From JBAZWE01 sp041660545 (GTDB lineage: Bacteria; Actinomycetota; Thermoleophilia; BMS3ABIN01): 21,338 nt of DNA. The notes under the pieces are model-generated. The model saw nothing but the letters and a program-made list of their open reading frames with translations, was not told the DNA's origin and searched no databases. The stretch lies in NCBI GenBank assembly GCA_041660545.1, contig JBAZWE010000028.1:1-21338 (forward strand), in the 5' to 3' direction. This document shows positions 1-6,944 of the stretch, in pieces. A program made the position numbers and the translations under genes. Numbering within the stretch: position 1 is the first letter of the stretch; each line of letters starts with the position of its first letter.

Positions 1-96
1 GATACGGGCGAACCAATCAAGGCCGAGGAACCGGATGTTGAGATCGACGAGGAGACCGGCGACCAGATCAACCGCACCCTGAAGGAAGAAGACTAG
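1..96 (+). CDS. 3' end of an unidentified protein (partial)
   Basis: An open frame enters from the left edge and ends with TAG at 94-96, giving the last 31 residues of a protein. The tail is very acidic (many Glu and Asp) and ends in KEED. No domain can be recognised in so short a piece, so no function is assigned. Its stop codon overlaps the stop of the convergent exoribonuclease gene in a shared CTAG at 93-96. The smooth reading frame and the tail-to-tail fit with the neighbour make it likely to be a real gene end, but this rests on little sequence. Confidence 0.5.
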   Translation, partial: DTGEPIKAEEPDVEIDEETGDQINRTLKEED

Positions 97-1046
97 CGAT
101 CGGCTGCTTTCGGTTCTGTCAGCGGACGACGGAACAGATTTTGTAACTCATCCCAGGGGACATCTCCCCTTCCGTCGACGACCTCGTAAAAACCTTTCAC
201 CTTGGCGTCAAGATTATCCAGGTGATGAAGCGTGAGCGCCTCGGCGCTCTGTGGTCTTTTTGGTGCGCCCCACTCCAGCTCTCCATGATGGCTCACGAGG
301 GCATGAAGCAACTGCAGTTCTTTCTCCGCGGGGAATCCTCCCAGCCGACTTATCCTTTGCTCGATCATCTTCTGCCCCAGGAGCACGTGTCCCAGCAGTT
401 CTCCCTCGCGGCTGAGACTGATCCTCCCTTCATATCTGAACTCATCCACTTTGCCAATATCATGAAGCAGGGCGGCTGTGATCAGCAGATCGCTATTGAT
501 ACGTGGGTGCTGAACCGTGACGTGCTGGCAGAGAGTAGCTACCGAGACCGTGTGCTCGAGGAGCCCGCCCAGGTAAGCGTGGTGCGAGCGCTCTTCACCG
601 GGTGCCTGACAGAATTTCTCCATAAAGCTCTTATCGCAAAAAAACGACTCCAGCAAACGTGAGTAATCTTCGTCAAATACCTCGGTCAAGAAGTACCTGA
701 TATATCCGGTCAGCTCTTCCGTGTCACGGTATGAACCTGGAAGAAAATCTCGCATCTCGAGCAAGGAGCTATCGACCGGTTCCGCTCCGCGGATGTTGAT
801 ATTTAACCTGTTCCTGTAACTTTCAACCGTGCCACGTATCCGCGCAAATGACTCCGGAACAAGACGATACACAAGAGAGTCCACATCCTTCCACACACGG
901 CCACCGATGATGCCGCTCCTGTCGTTCAGCCTCATGGTCAGATAGGGAAGGCCCGCGCGTGTAAAGCGCCTTGTCGTGTCCTGCAGGAAGAATACTTCGT
1001 CGACTTCGGCGCCTTCAGACAGATCACAGATGAATGCCTTGTTCAT
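93..1046 (-). CDS. yhaM: 3'-5' exoribonuclease YhaM-like (OB-fold plus HD domain)
   Basis: The 317-residue protein has an N-terminal OB-fold nucleic-acid-binding region (about 12-88) followed by an HD phosphohydrolase domain (about 150-285). The HD domain shows HHAYLGGLLEH near 155-165, the metal-binding HD pair in LLHDIGKVDE (H195, D196), HH at 253-254 and a downstream Asp near 277. This order and length match the YhaM/CBF1 family, metal-dependent cytoplasmic 3'-5' exonucleases acting on RNA and single-stranded DNA in Firmicutes and relatives. The ATG at 1044-1046 gives a full-length product, although no clear Shine-Dalgarno precedes it. It stands alone, convergent with the partial gene on its left and divergent from the LGFP-repeat gene on its right. 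Family assignment is firm; the exact substrate is inferred from homologues. Confidence 0.88.
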   Translation of the reverse strand: MNKAFICDLSEGAEVDEVFFLQDTTRRFTRAGLPYLTMRLNDRSGIIGGRVWKDVDSLVYRLVPESFARIRGTVESYRNRLNINIRGAEPVDSSLLEMRDFLPGSYRDTEELTGYIRYFLTEVFDEDYSRLLESFFCDKSFMEKFCQAPGEERSHHAYLGGLLEHTVSVATLCQHVTVQHPRINSDLLITAALLHDIGKVDEFRYEGRISLSREGELLGHVLLGQKMIEQRISRLGGFPAEKELQLLHALVSHHGELEWGAPKRPQSAEALTLHHLDNLDAKVKGFYEVVDGRGDVPWDELQNLFRRPLTEPKAADR

Positions 1047-1270
1047 GTGTTTGTAACCCGCGTTGTTTTTTTCAAGTCTGATATTAGGCTCCCATTGCCA
1101 GAATAATTTCTTCCCCGTGCCCCCGGGCCGGATTCCTCGCCCTGTCTGCCGATCCTATCATAGCCCGCGGACCTCTCTTCCTTATCTTTGCAGGGCGCTT
1201 GAGGAAATGAAGATGCTGCCGATAGAAGGGGTTACTTAAAGCCCGGCAGTGGGTAAACAGCCCAAGCTGA

Positions 1271-3619
1271 GTGATTCAAGGTAACAGATTTATCTCCATG
1301 ACTATCTTCCACAAAAAGAAAAGCTTGTTGCACCAGCCTGAGAATCGGTTGCACTTGGTGGTGCGCAGGATTGTCATGTCTGGCATCCTGGCAATACTTG
1401 CGTCGCTGATAATCCTGCCGCTCTCAAATGGCAATGGCGCCGCAACCCTGTCACCGTGGCTGGATGATAAACCGGTGACCTCATTTCTTTTTACCAATGA
1501 TGATGTCATCGACCTGCTCGCTACAGATTTCGGGCTTTCCGCGCAGCAGAAAAGCAGCTTCAAGGATATCGGTGTCCGCGAGGCAGAGGCCCTGGCACAG
1601 CTTAAGCAGGAATCAGACGCGGTCGTGGATCGCGACGATCTGAGCGTCGATCAAAAACAGGACGCAATCACCAGCATGGATTATAACGACCGGGTCGGCC
1701 AGATAGTTGCCTCTTCCAGAATTAAAACTGAATCCTTACTTGACGCCGACCAGAAATCCAGATTTCCCGACTGGGTATCAATCCAGATGAAGACACAGCG
1801 GAAAACTTTTGCCGACGCGGCCGCCACAGCGGCGCTCGGTCCCATGACGACAGGCGCCAGCGGCTCGTATCGCATCTATGCTACGCAGTATTATTCCAAC
1901 TTCGGCGCTGATAGCGTCGACGTGGCCGTTCCGGATAAGTATGCGAAATTCGCCAGTCTCGGCTGGGAGTATCATGCCGGATATCCGGCGGGCGCGAACT
2001 ACTCAGTAAATCTTGGCTATAACGGTCGCCAGCTCAATGGCGTCCGTGTCTTGGATTGCGGCCCCTGGAATATCGATGACAACTACTGGAACGCCGCCGG
2101 CGGCTCCAGGCCACGGCGTCTTTTCGCCGGACTTGCCACGGGTCTGCCGGAATCCCAGGCGGCATACTTCGACGATTACAACGGCGGCCGCGATCAGTTT
2201 GGCCGTATGGTCTCAAATCCCGCGGGCATAGACCTCTCACCCAAAGCCGGCGTGCAGCTGGGACTGGGCTACCTGGTCAGCGGCTGGGTTACTGTAACGT
2301 TCAATTGGGAGAACACACCCGCGCCGCCCGCACCCGCGCCGGGCATACCTGTCTATGGCGCCATCCGGGTAAAGTATGATCAGCTGGGAGGAGCTCCCGG
2401 TCAGCCTACCAACGCAGAGTATGACGTGCCGGGAGGACGGGCACAGGATTTCAATTCTGGAAGGATCATGTGGAATCGCACCACGGGCCGGACTACCTGG
2501 CTTCTGGGTGCGATCATGGTCAAATTCGATCAGCTGGGAGGAGCCGGCGGCATGGGTCTGCCGACGACCGATGAGACCGACGTCCCGGGCAAGCCCGGAG
2601 GACGCATGACGATATTCGAGCGGGGCAGGATCTACTGGTCGGCGGCAACCGGTCCGCATGTTGTCTTTGGCGGTATCCTTAACAAGTATTTGGCATTAGG
2701 CGGCGGAGCTTCCATAGGTCTGCCCACGACCGATGAGTATGACGTGCCGGGCGGACGGGCCTCCGGTTTCGAGGGCGGTCAGATCTACTGGTCCCCCGGA
2801 TATGGTTCGTGGCTGGTTAATGGCGCGATACTGACGAAGTATCTGGCAATCGGTGGTCCGGCTGGAGCGGGACTTCCGGTATCGGATGAATATTCCGTCA
2901 GTGGAGGTCGCGCCTCGAATTTCCAGCGTGGAAGGATCTTCTGGTCGGCGGCTACCGGGCCTCAGTATATGATCGGAGCTATTCTGGGTAAATATCTTGC
3001 CATGGGCGGTCCGGCTCGAGTCGGGTTTCCGACTTCGGACGAGTATTCCACGCCGGGCGGCAGGGTTTCCAATCTGCAGTCAGGCAGGATCTACTGGTCG
3101 CCAGAGACTGGCCCATTTCACGTCTGCGGGGCAATCATGGCAAAGTACGACCTGTTGGGAGGTACAGCTGCAATAGGCTTCCCGCTGACCGATGAGATCA
3201 ATGCTCCGGGTGTTACCGGTGGCCGGATGAGTGAGTTTTCCAGAGGACGCATCTACTGGTCGCCTACAGCTGGCAGCACCGTTGTGTATGGCGCAATTCT
3301 CGCCAAGTATAAAGCAGTGGGAGCCTCCCAGACTTACGGTCTGCCGGTCATTGATGAAAAGGACGTCAACGGCAAACCCGGGGCTCGCGAGGGCCAGTTT
3401 GAGCGAGGAAGGATTTACTGGTCTCCGGCGACGGGAACAAGCCAGGTCTATGGAGCGATCCTCGGCAGATACCTGCTCGGTGGTGGGCCGGCCGGTCCGT
3501 TGGGGCTACCGGTCTCGGATGAATTTGGAATACCTGGAGGCAGACGCACAAATTTCCAGGGTGGATACATAGTCTGGAGTTATTTTGGTGGCGGCACAAC
3601 TGTGGTGACCACCCGCTAA
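1271..3619 (+). CDS. Secreted RlpA-like/LGFP-repeat cell-wall protein
   Basis: The 782-residue protein has an N-terminal hydrophobic segment (about 36-55) after two arginines, consistent with a signal peptide or anchor. A charged helical stretch follows (about 65-190). The middle domain (about 198-348) contains VRVLDCGPW near 258-266 and GIDLSPKAGVQLGL from about 319, an arrangement like the double-psi beta-barrel of RlpA-type proteins; that reading is my inference. From residue 363 to about 776 there are eight LGFP-type repeats of about 50-53 residues, with recurring GAI..KY, GLP.TDE and GRIYWS. In actinobacteria LGFP repeats occur on envelope proteins and are thought to bind the cell wall. 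The start is uncertain: GTG 1271 and ATG 1298 lack a good ribosome site, while ATG 1376 has AGGA five bases upstream. A T-run follows the stop, without a convincing stem. Confidence 0.85.
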   Translation: MIQGNRFISMTIFHKKKSLLHQPENRLHLVVRRIVMSGILAILASLIILPLSNGNGAATLSPWLDDKPVTSFLFTNDDVIDLLATDFGLSAQQKSSFKDIGVREAEALAQLKQESDAVVDRDDLSVDQKQDAITSMDYNDRVGQIVASSRIKTESLLDADQKSRFPDWVSIQMKTQRKTFADAAATAALGPMTTGASGSYRIYATQYYSNFGADSVDVAVPDKYAKFASLGWEYHAGYPAGANYSVNLGYNGRQLNGVRVLDCGPWNIDDNYWNAAGGSRPRRLFAGLATGLPESQAAYFDDYNGGRDQFGRMVSNPAGIDLSPKAGVQLGLGYLVSGWVTVTFNWENTPAPPAPAPGIPVYGAIRVKYDQLGGAPGQPTNAEYDVPGGRAQDFNSGRIMWNRTTGRTTWLLGAIMVKFDQLGGAGGMGLPTTDETDVPGKPGGRMTIFERGRIYWSAATGPHVVFGGILNKYLALGGGASIGLPTTDEYDVPGGRASGFEGGQIYWSPGYGSWLVNGAILTKYLAIGGPAGAGLPVSDEYSVSGGRASNFQRGRIFWSAATGPQYMIGAILGKYLAMGGPARVGFPTSDEYSTPGGRVSNLQSGRIYWSPETGPFHVCGAIMAKYDLLGGTAAIGFPLTDEINAPGVTGGRMSEFSRGRIYWSPTAGSTVVYGAILAKYKAVGASQTYGLPVIDEKDVNGKPGAREGQFERGRIYWSPATGTSQVYGAILGRYLLGGGPAGPLGLPVSDEFGIPGGRRTNFQGGYIVWSYFGGGTTVVTTR
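2357..3593 (+). repeat. Eight tandem LGFP repeats (coding)
   Basis: Within the large secreted protein, a unit of about 50-53 codons recurs eight times. Each unit starts with a GAI/GGI..KY motif, has a central GLP.(T/S)DE turn and ends in GRIYWS or a variant. The copies differ clearly at the DNA level, so this is an old protein repeat and not a recent tandem duplication. The first unit has lost the GLP motif (GQPTNAE), and the last ends in YIVWS before the C-terminal tail. Confidence 0.85.
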
Positions 3620-3653
3620 ACCGGCCGCCTGCTTTTTTTAACCAGCGAAAAGG

Positions 3654-3914
3654 CTAGAGCGCCGGGACCGGCACGGATCTACCTATTTGACTGGCAATGC
3701 TTTCTTCCATGCTCTTTATGCATTGCTCAAAATCGTGATGGCTCGTGATATTGGAAATTCCGGGATCGCGAAACATGACTGTTCCGCAATCAATGCAGAC
3801 TCCACAGAAATCTCCTGATGGCAGGGGCACGAATGAACCGCACCAGGAGCATGCCACCTTTACTGAGAGCGGATAGCGTTGCGCTGCCCCTTTTGATGCA
3901 ATCTCTGCCAGCAT
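3654..3914 (-). CDS. Small zinc-ribbon protein of unknown function
   Basis: The protein is 86 residues from ATG 3912-3914, which is preceded by a good ribosome site (AAGGA, six bases upstream). An in-frame ATG at 3972-3974 would add a basic 20-residue extension but has only a distant GAGGA, so I prefer the shorter form. Two CxxC knuckles, C22/C25 (CSWC) and C40/C43 (CIDC), with an additional C37, suggest a single zinc ribbon. A polar helical C-terminus follows. I do not recognise a family and assign no function. It is convergent with the LGFP gene and divergent from the CopZ-like gene, sharing an intergenic region of about 140 bp with the latter. Proteins of this kind can be nucleic-acid or protein-binding adaptors, but nothing here decides that. 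Confidence 0.6.
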   Translation of the reverse strand: MLAEIASKGAAQRYPLSVKVACSWCGSFVPLPSGDFCGVCIDCGTVMFRDPGISNITSHHDFEQCIKSMEESIASQIGRSVPVPAL

Positions 3915-4052
3915 GTGACTTCCTTTCTTCTCGTTCTTATTAAAACGCGAAAACAGTCCCCTTATTTTCTCCATTTGGCTCTGTTATCCTCTAGGTGTGG
4001 AAGGTTTACATGCCGCGGCCATGAAATTACCGCTTCAAGTAAAGGAGTCTGA

Positions 4053-4262
4053 ATGAAACAGGTGACACTCACAGCGCCGAAGATGTCTTGTGGTCACTGC
4101 AAGATGGCGATAGAGAACGCGGGTTCAGCACTCGCAGGAGTAAGCTCTATCAGTGCAGACCCGGAATCAAAAAAGGTCGATGTCTCCTACGATGAAAGCG
4201 CGATCAGCCTGGAGGAGATCAGGAAAGCGATCGAAGAGGCAGGGTACCCCACCGAACTCTAG
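4053..4262 (+). CDS. copZ: Heavy-metal-associated domain protein, CopZ-like copper chaperone
   Basis: The 69-residue protein is a single HMA domain. The metal-binding loop is M11-S-C13-G-H-C16, i.e. the MxCxxC motif, followed by the usual alpha/beta pattern ending in EEAGYPTEL. CopZ/Atx1 proteins carry Cu(I) in the cytoplasm to a copper-exporting P-type ATPase or to a repressor. The start is well supported by AAAGGAGT just upstream of ATG 4053. No copper ATPase or CsoR/CopY regulator lies in the window, so the partner must be encoded elsewhere. The stop codon overlaps that of the convergent jag gene in CTAG 4259-4262. The His in CGHC is seen in several CopZ-like proteins; metal specificity (Cu against other soft metals) is inferred. 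Confidence 0.85.
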   Translation: MKQVTLTAPKMSCGHCKMAIENAGSALAGVSSISADPESKKVDVSYDESAISLEEIRKAIEEAGYPTEL

Positions 4263-5017
4263 CTGGCGCCAGTGCCGGACCTGGCTATTATCACACGGCG
4301 GAACGGCTCTCTGCCTTCACTGAAAGTCTCTATGCCGTTCCTGTCCTGGAGATACATGTGCACGATGCGCCGCTCGGCCGCGCTCATTGGTTTTAGCTCA
4401 TAATCATTTTTGCCCTTGAGCACTTCTGAGGCACCCCTGTCGGCCATCGACTCGAGGACTTCCACCCGCCGGTCGCGATAATCTTCCGCATCTATGACCA
4501 CGCGCTTGCGGTCATCAAGACCCCGGAAGGTGATGATATTTGAAATATACTGGACGGCATCCATGGTCTGCCCGTGCCTGCCGATGAACAGGCCCAGATC
4601 ATCGCCGGCAACATTGCCGATGATTTCCTCGTCACCGTAAGTGATGCTGACACTGGCATCAAGACCCATGGCGACAATCACTTTTTCCAGAAGCTCCCTG
4701 AGACGGGCTTCAGCTTCAGGATTTACCTTGACGGGGCCGCTGGTCGCGGACGCTGAACCTGTATCCGTACCGGCTCCTGGCCTTTCTTCGGCGATCTTAA
4801 CCCCCGGCATCTTTACCTCAACCTTTGCCATTGCCGAACCCATGCCAAGGAAGCCTTTGGAGCCTTCGGACAAGACGATTATCTCAACCTTGTCCGGGTC
4901 AAGCTGGCCAACCTGAGCCTCGAGCTTCTCCAGGGCAATCGATTTCGCTTCCTGAAGAGTCTTGCCTTCCCCTGTGGCCGTCAGTACATTGCCGTTACTT
5001 TTTTGGTTTTCCTCCAC
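4259..5017 (-). CDS. jag: Jag/KhpB RNA-binding protein (Jag_N, KH, R3H)
   Basis: The 252-residue protein shows all three parts of the Jag (SpoIIIJ-associated) family. A Jag_N domain spans about 10-70 with the KGFLGMG signature, and an acidic linker follows. A type II KH domain holds the GRHG loop at 146-149 in a (L/I)GxxGQT context. An R3H domain (about 212-244) has R216-x3-H220. Jag/KhpB binds RNA and, in Firmicutes, works with KhpA in cell elongation and division; its gene is almost always next to yidC. Here it is the last gene of the rpmH operon and overlaps yidC by 23 bp. The GTG start is supported by GGAGG five bases upstream (5023-5027 on the plus strand). The genes that often follow it elsewhere (mnmE, rsmG, parAB) are absent; the convergent copZ comes next. 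Confidence 0.93.
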   Translation of the reverse strand: MEENQKSNGNVLTATGEGKTLQEAKSIALEKLEAQVGQLDPDKVEIIVLSEGSKGFLGMGSAMAKVEVKMPGVKIAEERPGAGTDTGSASATSGPVKVNPEAEARLRELLEKVIVAMGLDASVSITYGDEEIIGNVAGDDLGLFIGRHGQTMDAVQYISNIITFRGLDDRKRVVIDAEDYRDRRVEVLESMADRGASEVLKGKNDYELKPMSAAERRIVHMYLQDRNGIETFSEGREPFRRVIIARSGTGAS

Positions 5018-5747
5018 CTTTGCCTCCGGTTTTCTTGGCCTTTTGAGGTGCTTTTTTGACCTTTTTTGGCGTTTTGGCCGGGACTGTTTCCAGCTCCAGC
5101 GGCCCCTCTTTGGCCTGGATAATCTGTTTTACAATCAGCTGTTGACCGATTGTCCATACGTTTGTCGTAACCCAGTAAAGAAGGACGCCGGACGGAAATG
5201 GATTTATAAGAAAGAATACACCGAGGCCCAGCGGCATCAGGATCATGATCATCCTCTGGGATTTATCAACCGTAGTGGACATCAGCATGCCGGACAATAA
5301 CTGGGTGCCCATATAAATAAAAACCAGTATCTTGTCCGGGTCTTTTATGCTGTCTATCCAGAGAAACGCAAGAGAATCGCCCTCGGGGAAAACCTTGTTG
5401 GAAAGCATGATATAGAGCGCCATGAAAATGGGCATCTGTAAAAGCAGCGGCAAACAGGAGCCAAAGGGGTTTACCTTGTTCTCCTTGTAGAACTTCATCA
5501 TTTCTTCGTTGAGCTTCTGCTTGTCGTCCTTGTACTTGGCCTGCAGCTCCTTGATCTTCGGCTGAAGCTTCTGCATGGCGCGCATGGACGTATACTGTTT
5601 TACCGTAAGCGGGATAAGAACGATGCGTACCAGGATCGTCAGAATGATGATGGAGATAGCCCATGAAACACCAAGGTTATCGTGGATGAGCGTTAGGAGG
5701 GCATCCAGCGGGCTGATGATGAAATCCAGTCTGTCTGTCAGGTTCAT
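4995..5747 (-). CDS. yidC: Membrane protein insertase YidC/Oxa1
   Basis: The 250-residue protein is of the short YidC type without the large periplasmic domain of Gram-negatives. It has hydrophobic segments near 28-48, 95-115, 135-155, 165-185 and 190-210. The conserved groove arginine is R41 in TILVRIVLIPLTVKQ, and the MRAMQKLQPKIKELQ..YK.D segment is diagnostic of the family. The C-terminus is a lysine-rich tail typical of YidC forms that bind ribosomes. It inserts membrane proteins, with or without Sec. The ATG at 5745-5747 overlaps the yidD stop (ATGA), and its end overlaps jag, so translational coupling along the operon is likely. There are no unusual residues. Confidence 0.96.
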   Translation of the reverse strand: MNLTDRLDFIISPLDALLTLIHDNLGVSWAISIIILTILVRIVLIPLTVKQYTSMRAMQKLQPKIKELQAKYKDDKQKLNEEMMKFYKENKVNPFGSCLPLLLQMPIFMALYIMLSNKVFPEGDSLAFLWIDSIKDPDKILVFIYMGTQLLSGMLMSTTVDKSQRMIMILMPLGLGVFFLINPFPSGVLLYWVTTNVWTIGQQLIVKQIIQAKEGPLELETVPAKTPKKVKKAPQKAKKTGGKGGGKPKK

Positions 5748-5965
5748 GTCTGCCGCTTCCTTACCGGATCATGGCCGCCGTGGGAAAAAGGATTGCACCG
5801 AAGCAAACGCCAGACGGACATGACAGAGCCCCTGACTATACCCCACTCCTTGACGGCCTGGATGGAATAGGCAGAGCAGGATGGATAGTACTTGCAACGC
5901 TGCGGTATGAGCGGCGATATCAGTCTCTGGTAGAGACCGATCAGCAGAATGGGTATGCGTTTCAA
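5744..5965 (-). CDS. yidD: Membrane protein insertion efficiency factor YidD
   Basis: The 73-residue protein carries the full YidD pattern: a short amphipathic N-terminus (LLIGLYQRLISP), RCKYYPSCSAYSIQAV, a WG pair and RCNPFSHGGHDPV with its conserved cysteines. YidD is a small membrane-associated factor that improves YidC-dependent insertion. The start codon is TTG at 5963-5965, one base after the rnpA stop. No ATG or GTG is available between the preceding in-frame stop and this codon, and an AGGA lies about ten bases upstream. It overlaps yidC by four bases. The gene order rnpA-yidD-yidC is the usual one. Confidence 0.93.
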   Translation of the reverse strand: MKRIPILLIGLYQRLISPLIPQRCKYYPSCSAYSIQAVKEWGIVRGSVMSVWRLLRCNPFSHGGHDPVRKRQT

Positions 5966-5966
5966 T

Positions 5967-6335
5967 TTAGTCTGTTTCCTGAATCAGGTTAGCCCGCCGA
6001 AAAAGTTCGATTGTCATCTCGACAACCTCCTCAAACTGGCTCTTCTCCATGAAATCCGCCAGCCCGGGACGGGCGATAATTACATAGTCATAGTTTGACG
6101 CAATATCCTTTTGGCGAGCCCGGAAGCATTCCTTGAGCGTCCGCTTCACCAGGTTCCTGACAGTGGCCGTGCCGACTTTCTTCGATACCGACAAGCCCAG
6201 TCTGGACACTCCTTCGTCCGGTTCTCCAGCACGTTCGAAGTAGTATAGAACAGCGTACCGGCCGGCGACTGACTTGCCGTGCCTGTAGACCCGCTGGAAA
6301 TCGGCCGACTTCGTTAGCCGGGTTTTTTTCTCCAC
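5967..6335 (-). CDS. rnpA: Ribonuclease P protein component RnpA
   Basis: The 122-residue protein starts with the typical basic KKTRLTKSADFQRVYRHGKS segment and contains LGLSVSKKVGTATVRNLVKRTLKE, which holds the conserved RN..KR RNA-binding motif. RnpA binds the catalytic RNA of RNase P and helps process the 5' ends of pre-tRNAs. The start is GTG at 6333-6335, 17 bases after the rpmH stop; no ATG is available and the Shine-Dalgarno is weak, so it probably depends on coupling to rpmH. It is one base from yidD. Length and motifs are normal for the family. Confidence 0.95.
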   Translation of the reverse strand: MEKKTRLTKSADFQRVYRHGKSVAGRYAVLYYFERAGEPDEGVSRLGLSVSKKVGTATVRNLVKRTLKECFRARQKDIASNYDYVIIARPGLADFMEKSQFEEVVEMTIELFRRANLIQETD

Positions 6336-6352
6336 AGAAACCGTCGTGGAAC

Positions 6353-6487
6353 CTAGGCCGATAGCCTCTTCCTGCCCTTTGCCCTGCGTCTTTTCAGTAC
6401 ACGGCGGCCGGCCTTCGTGCTCATCCGGATCCGGAAGCCGTGGGCTTTCTTTCTTTTCCGCTTATTAGGCTGATATGTGCGCTTCAA
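6353..6487 (-). CDS. rpmH: 50S ribosomal protein L34
   Basis: A 44-residue, extremely basic protein reads MKRTYQPNKRKRKK and then AHGFRIRMSTKAGR, ending in KRLSA, which is the textbook L34 sequence and length. It starts with TTG at 6485-6487. AAAGGA lies seven bases upstream (6495-6500 on the plus strand), and there is no alternative ATG or GTG in frame nearby. It is the first gene of the rpmH-rnpA-yidD-yidC-jag operon. A near-consensus promoter sits at 6521-6550. L34 is a structural protein of the large subunit. A TTG start for so highly expressed a gene is uncommon. Confidence 0.97.
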   Translation of the reverse strand: MKRTYQPNKRKRKKAHGFRIRMSTKAGRRVLKRRRAKGRKRLSA

Positions 6488-6520
6488 CGAATTGTCCTTT
6501 TTCGGTTAAACCGACTAGCT

Positions 6521-6550
6521 AGTATACAGGCAGTTTTCAAGCAAAGTCAA
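6521..6550 (-). promoter_or_regulatory. Sigma-70-type promoter of the rpmH operon
   Basis: On the minus strand TTGACT (6545-6550) and TATACT (6521-6526) are separated by 18 bases, each one mismatch from consensus. Transcription would start near 6514 and give a leader of about 26 nt before rpmH. The tandem DnaA-like boxes at 6590-6607 lie about 40 bp upstream of the -35. Confidence 0.8.
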
Positions 6551-6589
6551 CAAACACGCGGATTAGTGTCCGCCATTCTTATGCAGAAC

Positions 6590-6607
6590 TGTGGAAAATG
6601 TGGATAA
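6590..6607 (-). promoter_or_regulatory. Tandem abutting DnaA boxes
   Basis: The plus strand reads TGTGGAAAATGTGGATAA. On the minus strand this is TTATCCACA (the perfect consensus DnaA box) directly joined to TTTTCCACA, a common one-mismatch variant. Two same-orientation 9-mers without a spacer are unlikely by chance in GC-rich DNA. Confidence 0.6.
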
Positions 6608-6643
6608 CTCCCGAATTCCGCATCCTTAAAAGCATTAAAAGGG

Positions 6644-6672
6644 TTGACAATGCCTGGTGGCTAAATTATGAC
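6644..6672 (+). promoter_or_regulatory. Possible outward plus-strand promoter in the candidate origin
   Basis: A perfect TTGACA (6644-6649) is followed after 17 bases by TATGAC (6667-6672), a 4/6 match to the -10. It would transcribe rightward through the AT-rich region and antisense to radC. No convincing gene follows, so it may serve origin activation or a small RNA, or be chance. Confidence 0.3.
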
Positions 6673-6816
6673 AAAGCGAGTCGGGAACCCTATTTTTGAG
6701 AAAAGACCCTGCTAATGACCATATTGGTGAGGTCAGCCATTTGCATAATGATTTTAATGATTCCAATAAAGCGATCTTCGGGGCATATGGCGACCCAGGA
6801 ATAATGCAAATCGCGG

Positions 6817-6825
6817 TTTTCCACA
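6817..6825 (+). promoter_or_regulatory. DnaA-box-like 9-mer TTTTCCACA
   Basis: One mismatch from TTATCCACA, on the plus strand and opposite in orientation to the tandem pair. It lies next to the most AT-rich part of the intergenic region. Confidence 0.4.
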
Positions 6826-6905
6826 AACTTAAGTTTAAATTCATATTTGACCTCTATAGGATTTTGGTGTTTTTTCGGGTCGATTTCGCTATTTATCGCA
6901 TGATT

Positions 6906-6914
6906 TCTGGATAA
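6906..6914 (-). promoter_or_regulatory. Degenerate DnaA-box-like 9-mer
   Basis: The minus strand reads TTATCCAGA, one mismatch from the consensus box. It sits between the AT-rich segment and the radC stop and is supported only by the other boxes nearby. Confidence 0.3.
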
Positions 6915-6944
6915 TTGCTCTTTTCGGCGGAATACAGATACTGG

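Noticed and set aside
222..662. Plus-strand open frame of 146 codons opposite the YhaM-like gene
   Set aside because: Antisense shadow of a well-supported HD exoribonuclease; no motif.
1047..1270. A cyclic-di-AMP (ydaO) or other riboswitch before the cell-wall protein gene
   Set aside because: Such switches often precede wall-active genes in actinobacteria, so I looked for the conserved ydaO blocks, but they are not present; only weak short inverted repeats are seen.
2357..3593. Recent tandem DNA duplication or CRISPR-like array
   Set aside because: The periodicity is at the protein level with divergent codons and no constant spacers; it is an LGFP repeat array.
3589..3640. Rho-independent terminator after the LGFP-repeat gene
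   Set aside because: A run of seven Ts follows the stop, but the only complementary arms (GGCGGC and GCCGCC) are about 30 bases apart with a large loop.
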